DNA from: RI-231 sp041394905
Lineage (GTDB): Bacteria > Acidobacteriota > Terriglobia > Bryobacterales > UBA6623
NCBI GenBank assembly: GCA_041394905.1
Contig: JAWKHJ010000002.1
Coordinates: forward strand, 1-64,000
Direction: 5' to 3'
Length of the DNA: 64,000 nucleotides
Below the pieces are notes generated by a model that was not told the DNA's origin, made no database searches, and saw nothing but the letters and a program-made list of their open reading frames with translations. The translations under genes and the position numbers were made by a program. Positions 56,501 to 64,000 of this stretch are shown here, piece by piece (position 1 is the first letter of the stretch; each line of letters starts with the position of its first letter).

Positions 56501-58567
56501 ATGACCCGCAGCTTCGAGTGGCTGGTAAACCCGGCGCTCACGCTGGTGACGACGGCGCTGCCGAACGCCACCCAGGGGCACGACTACTCGTTCCAGACCA
56601 AGGCGGCCGGCGGGACGGGCTCGCGCACCTTTTCCGCGGAGGGATTGCCGCCCGGCGTCTCGCTCCAACCGACGACGGGCTGGTTGGACCGGTCTGTTCC
56701 CGGTGGTGGGTGATGTGGTCTTGTGGTCTCGTGACGGATGAGAACGGCGTGGTCAAATCGAAGACCTTCACGGTGACGATTGCCGGAGCTGCACATCCTC
56801 ACTGAAACGTTACCCACGCTCGAGCAGGGCAGCGCTTCCAGTTCCGCTTCGAGGCCGAGGGCGGGCGCGCGGGACTGACGTGGTGGGCAACGGCGCTTCG
56901 GAGGGACGCGCGCAGCAACGACGGCCTGTGGATGGGGCTGCTCGACGGCGGGACCGGCGCGGTTGCAGGTGGGTCGAGGACGCCAACGGCGCGCGCGCCG
57001 AGCGTGCGTTCGATCTGGTGATCGAAGAGCGTGTGGGCTTCCAGGCGCAGCCGGGCTCGTTGCGCTTCCAGAAGCCGTGGAAGGCGGCTCGCCGACAGCG
57101 CCGCAGCAGGTGGCGGTCACGAGGTCCCGGCCAACCGCTCCTTCGAGGTTTCCACCGAGGCGGGGCTGGCTTGCGGTTTCTGGGCAGAGCAACTCGACGA
57201 CGCCGACGGTGCTCGACGTGGTTGCGGACTCGTCCGGGCTCGAGCCGGGCGATTACGAAGCGGTGATCGTGCTTGGCGGCACGGGGCGTGAAGTCACGGT
57301 CCAGCTCACGGTCGCGCCCGCGGGCGACCCGAGCCTGAGTGTGTTCCCGACCAAGCTGAGCCTGGAGGCCGAAGCGGGCGCGCCGGTGACGGCGCTGGCG
57401 CTGGCGCGGCTGATGGGCGCGGCAGGGTCGGTCGGGCCGAGGTCGTCCCGGGCGCGGATTGGCTCTCGGTCGAGACGCGCGAGCCCGCGCTGGGGAGCGA
57501 CTACCAGGCCGTGCTGAAGGCCGAAGCCAACCCGGCGGGCTTGGCGCCTGGCGTCTACGAGGGCGAGATCCTGGTGACTACTGGGAAGCCCGTTCACCCT
57601 GCCGGTGCAGTTGGAAGTGTTCGCGACTAGCTTCCGGCTTTTCGCACAGCGGTTGACCTCGACGCCGTCGAGGGCCAGGCGAATCCGCAGCCGCAGACGT
57701 TGCGGGTGCTCAACCAGGTGCGGCTCCGCCTTCGATTGGCAGGCTTCCGCGAGCCGCGCCGTGGGTGGCGGTGGCGCCGCCGGCTGGGACGGCGAATCCG
57801 TCGTCCGATCTGGTGGTGGCCGTGGACGTGAGCGGGCTCGAGGCGGGCGTGCATGAGAGCGCGCTCGCGGTTGAACCGCAGAGCGGCGCGGCAGGACGCT
57901 TGGCGCTCGTGCGCTTCAACCTCGACCCGGACTTCGTGCTGCCGCAGGTGGGGCCGGCCTCTCGGGTTGTTGTTCCTCTCCCAAGGCGGGGCTGTTCCGG
58001 AGCCGCAGCAAATGGCGCTGAGCTATGGCGGCGCGGCGTCGCTCGATTTCGTACATGCGGTTGCGCCGATGGAGGCGACGTGGCTGAGCGTGAGCCCGTC
58101 GAGCGGGGCCGTGCCCGCGGGCGGCGAGACGATGCTGACGGCGGCGGTGCAACCGGCCGGGCTCGCTCCGGGCGTGCATCAGGCGACGTTGAGCGTCGAG
58201 TTTGCCGACGGCACTGTGCGGGTGGTCCAGGTCATGTTGGTGATCGCGTCGGAAGGTTGCGCCGCGACGCGGCTCGGCCGGTGTTTACCGTTGGGCGACC
58301 ACTTCCAGACCCGCAAGGGCTGGCCGGCGCTGATCGAGCTGCTCGTGGTCGACGATTGCGGGCAGGCAGAGCGAACGCCGGGTTGATCGAGCTCTCGGAT
58401 CCCGACGAACCGGCGATCGATCTGCTGCCCGGCCCGGGCGGGCTGTGGACCGGCTTCGGGTTCCGGCCGCCGAGCACGCGAGCATCAGCGCCACGGCGAC
58501 GGTCGAGAGCGCCGACCGCTTGCTCAGCGGAGAAGCCCAGTCGACGGGTGCGGTCGATCCGGAATAG
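53581..58567 (+). CDS. Giant secreted Ig-like (He_PIG) repeat protein, many frameshifts
   Basis: About 1,660 residues when joined. GTG 53581 gives a signal peptide (CFIASIVLMASAAPAAPQ); the frame slips near 53655, then runs with a few breaks to 56000, changes again, and ends in TAG 58565-58567 (GAVDPE). At about 54000-56790 there are eleven repeats of some 85-90 residues, each with the pattern (P/A)xITTxxLPxxTVG, GGTxPxTWSIxSGALPAGLxLN, TGxITGTP and SFTVxVxD, the putative Ig/cadherin-like He_PIG family. The last 600 residues resemble BACON-like repeats (PQQVAVTS, WLSVSPSSGAVPAGG). A surface or adhesion protein is likely; at least ten indels. Frame positions of some breaks are approximate. Confidence 0.72.
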
Positions 58568-58593
58568 CTGCGGGTCGTTGCGACGAAACGATG

Positions 58594-58626
58594 AAAAGCC
58601 CCGCCGGGAGACCGGCGGGGCTTTTT
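58594..58626. terminator. Strong bidirectional rho-independent terminator
   Basis: AAAAGCCCCGCCGG (58594-58607) and CCGGCGGGGCTTTT (58612-58625) form a perfect 14-bp stem with tetraloop GAGA, ending in a T-run on either strand. It lies between the convergent repeat protein and pyruvate carboxylase genes. Confidence 0.92.
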
Positions 58627-58646
58627 CGATTCAATGGCTGCGATGC

Positions 58647-61600
58647 CTATTCAAGCACCACGAGCAGGTCTTTCGCTTCCACTTGGTCGCCCGGCTTCAC
58701 GAGCACGTCGGCCACTTTGCCGGATGCCGGTGCGCAGACGGTCGATTGCATCTTCATGGCTTCGAGGGTGAGCAGCTTGGCGTTCTTCCGACTTCGTCGC
58801 CCGCCTGCACAAACAAGCCGGTGATCAGGCCCGGTGTCGGCGCGCCCACGTCGCCTCCTCGACCCGGCGCGCGCCTTGGGCCGAGCCTTTCGTCGACCTT
58901 TGAGCTGATCGGTCGCGCACGTTCACCTGGCGCGGCTGTCCGTTGAGCTCGAAGAAGATCGTGCGTGTGCCGTCGGAGTGCGGCTCGCCGATGGTGAGGA
59001 ACTTGACGATCAGGCGCTTGCCCTGCTCGATGTCGATCGGAGTTTCTTCGCCGATCTGCATGCCGTAGAAGAACACCGGGTCGGCAACACGCCCACGTCG
59101 GAGTAGTCGCGGCGCTTGCCGGCGTAATCCAGGAAGACCTGCGGGTAGATGCACGTAGCTGAGCACTTCGTCGTGCTTGCGCTCGATCTTGCCTTCGAGC
59201 TCGGCGGCGATCGCATCGAAGTCCGCTGGCGGCAAGGTGGCGCCCCAGCGCCCGGGACGCGGCTTCTCGCCACGCAGCAGAACGTCGACATCGGCGGGCC
59301 AGCCGTCGGGCGGTTGGCCCAGGGCTGCCGGCCAGCATGTCGCCTGGGACGAGTCCGGGAACGCCACGGTGTGATCGGGCGGTAGCGCACGCACTTCGTC
59401 GCAAGTCATCCCTTTGGAGAGCAAGAAGAGCTGGCCATGTCGCCGACGACCTCGGACGACGGCGTGACTTGACGATGTCACCCAGGAGCTGGTTGACGTC
59501 GGCGTACATCTTCGACCTCGGGCCAGCGGTGACCCAGGCCCATGGCGTTCGCCTGCTGTTGCAGGTTGGTGAACTGGCCGCCCGGGATCTCATGCATGTA
59601 GATGTCGGCCGACCCGTGACTGGGCGCATTGTCGAACGGCATGTAGTAGGTGCGCACGGTCTCCCAGTAGCGCGAGCAGTCCGACAGGGCTTCCTCGTCG
59701 AGGCCGGTGTCGCGTTCGTGTGACGCAGCGAAGCGACCATCGAGTTGAGGTTGGGCTGCGAGGTAGAGCCGCTCATCGACGAAACGGCGCCGTCCACGAT
59801 GTCGACGCCCGCTTCTTGCTCGCTTTGGAGCAGCGTGGTCGCGTTGAGGCCCGAGGAGTCGTGCGTGTGAGTGGATCCTTGAGCCGATCTCCTGCTTGAG
59901 CGCGCGTACGAGTTCGAAGGCGGCGTAGGGGCGGCACAGACCGGCCATGTCCTTGATGCCGAGGACATGCGCCCATCTTCTCCATGCGCTTAGCGAGCTT
60001 GATGTAGTAGTCGAGGCTATACTTCGGCCGCGCCGGGTCGAAATGTCGCCCGTGTAGCAGATGGCCGGTTCGCAAATAGCCGTGCCGCTCTCGAGCACGG
60101 CAGCCACGGCGACCTCCATGCTTGTCGAGATCGTTGAGCGAGTCGAGAGATGCGGAAGACATCGATGCCTTGGCGCGCGGCTTCGAGGGTGAACTCGCGC
60201 ACCACGTTGTCGGGGTAGCTCGTGTAGCCGACCGCGTTCGAGGCGCGCAGCAACATCTGGAAGCAGATGTTGGGGATCTTCTCGCGCATCTGGCGCAGCC
60301 GCTGCCAGGGATCCTCGTAGAGGAAGCGCATCGAAGCGTCGAACGTTGCGCCGCCCCACATCTCGACGCTGAACAGGTCGGGCAAACGCTGGGCGACAAA
60401 CTCCGCGGTTGCAAGCAGATCCGCGGTGCGGACGCGCGTGGCCAGCAGCGACTGGTGCGCGTCGCGGAAGGTGGTGTCGGTCGCCATCAGGCGCTTTTCG
60501 TCGCGCACCCACTCGGCGAACCTTTTCGGACCGAGCTCGAGTAGCTTGGTCCTCGAACCCGCCGGCGCGGCCTCGCCGTGATGCACCTTCGGCATGAACG
60601 GCGTCTCGAACGTCTCGGGGCGCGGCTTGCCGGCCACGTGCGGGTTGCCGTTGATGATGACGTCGCCGACGTAGCGCAGCAGGCGGGTTGCGCGGTCGCG
60701 GCGGCGGACGAAGTGGAACAGCTCGGGCCGCTCGGCGAGGAAGCCAGTGGTGGTCTCGCCGGCCTGGAACTGCGGGTGGTTCACCACGTTCTCGAGGAAC
60801 GGAATGTTGGTCTTGACGCCGCGAATGCGGAACTCGCGCAAGGCGCGGTCGGCGCGGCGGCTGGCGGCTGGCAGGGTGTTGTCCCAGGCTGTCAGCTTGA
60901 CCAGCAGCGAATCGTAGAAGGGGACCAACTGCGCGCCCGAGTAGGCTGTGGCGCCGTCGAGGCGGATGCCGAAGCCGGCGGGCGAGCGGTAGGTCTGGAT
61001 GCGGCCGTAGTCGGGCGAGAAGTTGTCCTCGGGGTCTTCGGTCGTGATGCGGCACTGGATGGCGTGGCCGCGCACCTTGATGTTCTCTTGCTTGGGCAGC
61101 GAGAGGGGCGCTTCGTGCATCTTCGCGCCTTGAGCGATGAGGATTTGCGAGCGCACGATGTCGATGCCGGTGACCATTTCGGTGACCGTGTGCTCGACCT
61201 GCACGCGCGGGTTGACCTCGATGAAGTACCACTCCTCGGTCTCGGCGTCGACGAGGAACTCGACCGTGCCGGCGTTGACGTAGCCGGCTGCCTGCGCTAG
61301 CTTGACCGCTGCCTGGCAGAGCTCGTTTCGCGTCTTGTCGGAGAGATTCGACGCCGGGGCGACCTCGACTACCTTCTGGTGGCGGCGCTGCACCGAGCAA
61401 TCACGCTCCCACAAGTGCATCACTTCGCCGTGCGAGTCCGCCAGGATCTGCACCTCGATGTGGCGCGCGCGGCCGACGAAGCGCTCGATGAAGACGGCGC
61501 CGTTGCCGAAGGCGAGCAGCGCTTCTTTTTGCGCTTCTTCAATCTTGGCGGCAAGCTCGTTTTCGTCGCGCACCACGCGCATGCCGCGTCCGCCGCCGCC

Positions 61601-62083
61601 GAAGGCCGCCTTGATGATGACGGGCATGCCAATCTGCTTGGCAATTTCGAGCGCTTTGCCGGGATCGTCGACAGGGTCGTTGGTGCCGGGCACGATCCGC
61701 ACGCCGGCCTCTTCGGCCAGCTTGCGCGCTGCGATCTTATCGCCCAGCAGTTCGAGGAGCCGGGGCGCCGGACCGACGAAGGTGATGCCGGCCTTTCCAC
61801 AAGCCTCGGCAAAGTCACGGTTCTCGGAGAGAAAGCCGTAGCCGGGGTGGATCAAATCGACGCCGTTTTCCTTCGCGGTGGAAACGATGCCCTCGATGTC
61901 GAGGTAGGCGCCGACCGGCCCCTTCCCTTGTCCAACCAAATAAGCCTCGTCCGCCTTGAAGCGGTGCAGACTCAGCCGGTCCTCCTCGGAATAAATCGTT
62001 GCGGTGCGCAACCCCAGCTCCGTGGCTGCGCGCATGATGCGGATGGCGATCTCGCCGCGGTTAGCGGCCAGCAGTTTTTTCAT
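58647..62083 (-). CDS. pyc: Pyruvate carboxylase (frameshifted in the C-terminal half)
   Basis: About 1,145 residues. Biotin carboxylase domain (ANRGEIAIRIMRAATELGLR, KAAFGGGGRGMRVV, EVNPRVQVEHTVTEM) and the carboxyltransferase TIM barrel up to about 60140 are in one frame (60017-62083). Then several indels occur: VLGIKDMAGLCRPYAAFELV and HSHDSSGLNATTLLQ are spread over frames. The biotin carrier part is found in frame at the end: EAMKMQSTVCAPASGKVADV with the biotinyl Lys codon at 58752-58754, and the TAG stop at 58647-58649. It makes oxaloacetate from pyruvate and bicarbonate to refill the TCA cycle. The barrel must be intact in life, so the breaks are probably sequencing errors. Confidence 0.9.
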
Positions 62084-62109
62084 GAAACTAACAGCTTAGC
62101 GCGGGCTGC

Positions 62110-62471
62110 TCAAATTGAACGCATGGCGCGCGCGAGAGCTTTTGCGGCATCGGCGGCCAACACGGCGGCGTGTTTGGACTCGTTGGGCAGGCCGTCGACC
62201 GCAGCTTCGATCTCAGCGGCTCGCAAGTCCGCGACCTCCGAGGCGTCTCGACCCGCGAGCAACTCGGTCAACGCCGAGCCGATCGCGATCGAAGCGGTGC
62301 AGCCGCGGGTGCGATAGCGCGCCTCAGCGATGCGGCCTTGTTCGACTCGCGCCGCCACCTCGAGGATGTCGCCGCAAATCGGGTTCTCGACGCGCACCGT
62401 CAGCGCGGGCGGTTCGAGCGATCCGGCGTTGCGTGGGTTTTCGAAATGATCGAGCAGTTTAGGGAGAACAT
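62110..62471 (-). CDS. Iron-sulfur cluster scaffold (NifU/IscU-like), frameshift after the start
   Basis: About 120 residues. MFS-x-KLLDHFENPRNAGSL is the typical IscU/NifU start; ATG 62471-62469 with one base missing from a C run restores it. Scaffold cysteines: NPICGD (first), RGCTASIAIGSALTELL (second), and a conserved region AAEIEAAVDGLPNESKHAAV where IscU has its third Cys as LPPxKxHCS; here it is SKHAAV, so the third Cys is missing and cluster assembly is uncertain. It could be a divergent or specialised NifU. No iscS or sufB is near. It starts six bases after the sulfatase stop. Confidence 0.7.
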
Positions 62472-62476
62472 CGGCG

Positions 62477-63987
62477 TCAACCGTCTGAGCCGAGCACCGG
62501 GCGACGCATGATCCTGGTCGAGTTTTCTGCCTTCCCGAACGCCCGCGGGTCGGCGGTGTGGCGAAGATGTGCGTCGAGCTTGCGGCGCAACAGTTGCTTG
62601 ACGGAGGCGAAGGCCGGATCGCCGGCCAGGTTGTTCTGGTTGAACGGATCGTCAGCGATGGCGTACAGCTCTTCTTCAGGGCGTTTGTCGAAGGCGGCCT
62701 TGGCGAGTGTCGAATATTCGTCGCGATGCTCCCAGAGGAAGGTCTTGGTCGGGCCGCCGTCTGTGTCTCCGTAGCCTCCGGTGGGATCGTCCGAGGGCCA
62801 GACCAAGCCGGGGTGGTCGCCAACGGGGGTGTTCTGCGGCTCCAGATTGTGAATGTAGAGGTAGTCCGCCGTGCGGATGCCGCGCATTGGATAGCCGGCC
62901 CCATTTGGGCGGCTGCCGGGGAAGTGGCGTTCGATGCCGAAGACCGCCGCATTGCGGTCCGGGTCGATTTGTCCTGACTGCGCCGCTTGAGTACGGGAGC
63001 AGGCTGCGGCCGGTCATCTGGCGTGGCACGGGCGTTCCAGCGGCTTCGAGGAAAGTCGGGGCGAAGTCCGGGAAGCTCACGAAATCGTCGATCTTGCGGC
63101 CGGCTTCCACGCGATCGCCCCAGCGGATCGCTAAGGGCACGTGCGCGCCGTAGTCGTAAATGGTGGCCTTGGCCCGTGGGAAAGCCATGCCGTTGTCCGC
63201 CGTGCAGACGACGATCGTGTTGTCGAGCTCGCCGCGTTGCTCGAGCAGGTCGAGCATGCGCCCCAGGTGCTTGTCGTAATGTTCGATTTCGAACGCGTAG
63301 TCCGCAAGGTCGCTGCGGACTTCATTCACGTCGGGGAAGAACCCGGGCGTCGTAATGTCGTCCAGCGTCTTGCCGTGGCGCACGCCGATGCCGTCCTCGA
63401 AGATGCGGTGCGGCTCCATGAAGCCCGCCCAGAAGCAGAACGGCTGATCGCCCGAGCGTCCGTCGAGGAAGGCCTCGAAGTTCGCCGCGTAGTCGACGTT
63501 GCTGATGCCTTCACCCGGCGGCGTGAGCTTGATCTGGTTGAACACCGGACCTGCGGGGTTGTCTTGTCTCCCCGATCCTTTCCAGTTGCCCGGTCCCCAG
63601 GGCTTGCCGGTGTAGCCGACGCGGTATCCGGCCTCGCCGAGCAGGTCGGTGTAGAGCGCGATGTCATTCTCGGGCGGCCACACCGTGTGGTTCATCGACG
63701 CTTCGCGCAGGCGGTAGAAGTCTTGGCCGGAGAGTACGCTTCCGCGCGATGGGCCGCACGAAGGCGTCGACGAAGCAGTTTTGGAACAATGCGCCCTCGC
63801 AGCGCCACGCGGTCGAATGCCGCGTGTGGACCCACTCCGCGCCGTAGATCGAGGCGTGCGGGTAGGACTGGTCGTCGGAAATCGAGAACAGGATGTTGGG
63901 CCGCTTGCGGCGTTGGGCCGGTAGGGCGCAGGCGGCCAGCGCGAGGCCGCTTTGCCGCAGAAACGTGCGTCGATTCGAGGTAGCCAT
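62477..63987 (-). CDS. Tat-exported sulfatase (type I, formylglycine), several frameshifts
   Basis: ATG 63987 begins MATSNRRTFLRQSGLALAA, a twin-arginine leader. NILFSISDDQSYPH carries the two metal-binding Asp residues. In the 63664-63790 region the frame slips, but in the right frame the catalytic site reads PSCGPSRGSVLSGQ, with the Cys (codon 63756-63758) to be changed to formylglycine. The central part is one open frame (NHTVWPPENDIALYTDLLG ... VVCTADNGMAFPRAKATIYD). A further shift near 62900 leads to RTADYLYIHNLEPQN, ending GSDG with TGA at 62477-62479. About 500 residues. It cleaves sulfate esters outside the cytoplasm. Confidence 0.82.
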
Positions 63988-64000
63988 GGGCGGACTTAGT

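Overview
This is a GC-rich bacterial chromosome segment. The best guess is an Acidobacteriota genome, probably of the Solibacter/Bryobacter type. That placement is inferred from gene content: exported sugar-acid, sugar and aldol enzymes with Tat-like leaders, a giant secreted Ig-like repeat protein, a PSCGPSR-type sulfatase, the futalosine menaquinone genes mqnA and mqnC, NDH-2 and a di-heme peroxidase-like cytochrome. No rRNA is present to confirm it. One tRNA (Gln, CTG) was found, and no CRISPR array or insertion sequence.

Layout. 1-2.5 kb: end of a secreted beta-propeller-like gene, then a peroxide-defence unit perR-ahpC-ahpD behind a PerR-box-like site. 2.5-9.3 kb: a glycosyltransferase, two conserved proteins of unknown role, a decayed zinc metalloprotease, an amidohydrolase, a VanZ-like remnant and an exported enolase-superfamily enzyme. 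9.3-16.7 kb: a regulatory block with three Tad-type pilus genes (tadG-like, tadE, tadE), a sigma-54-type promoter in front of them, a divergent sigma-54 activator, and a response regulator coupled to a histidine kinase whose N-terminus is a plant-type ethylene-binding domain. 16.9-24.2 kb: an exported sugar isomerase-like protein, then a tripartite heavy-metal RND efflux operon. 24.2-29 kb: SGNH hydrolase, PfpI-like protein, a TPR protein with an O-antigen ligase-like protein, tRNA-Gln and a secreted protein. 29-36.8 kb: a Tex protein with a very large acidic insertion, cytochrome, CBM9-like protein, OsmC, methyltransferase and aldolase. 36.9-51 kb: housekeeping genes, mostly on the minus strand (DUF2239, murA, murQ, HIT, HU/IHF, rpsA, AI-2E transporter, trkH-trkA, amidase, pyrE), then NDH-2 and an SDR on the plus strand. 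51-64 kb: mqnA-mqnC, the 1,660-residue Ig-like repeat protein, pyruvate carboxylase, a NifU/IscU-like scaffold and a Tat-exported sulfatase.

A general caution: about half of the genes carry one or more frameshifts, many beside short homopolymers, including genes that should be essential (murA, rpsA, pyruvate carboxylase). This looks more like a draft or long-read assembly with residual indels than real decay. Coordinates of such genes are given for the whole reconstructed gene, and the breaks are described in each entry.

The strongest new observation is the regulatory block at 9.3-16.7 kb. An ethylene-receptor-like kinase, a CheY-like regulator, a sigma-54 activator with repeated upstream sites and a sigma-54-type promoter on Tad pilus genes sit together. 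This suggests, by inference, signal-controlled pilus or surface-attachment expression.
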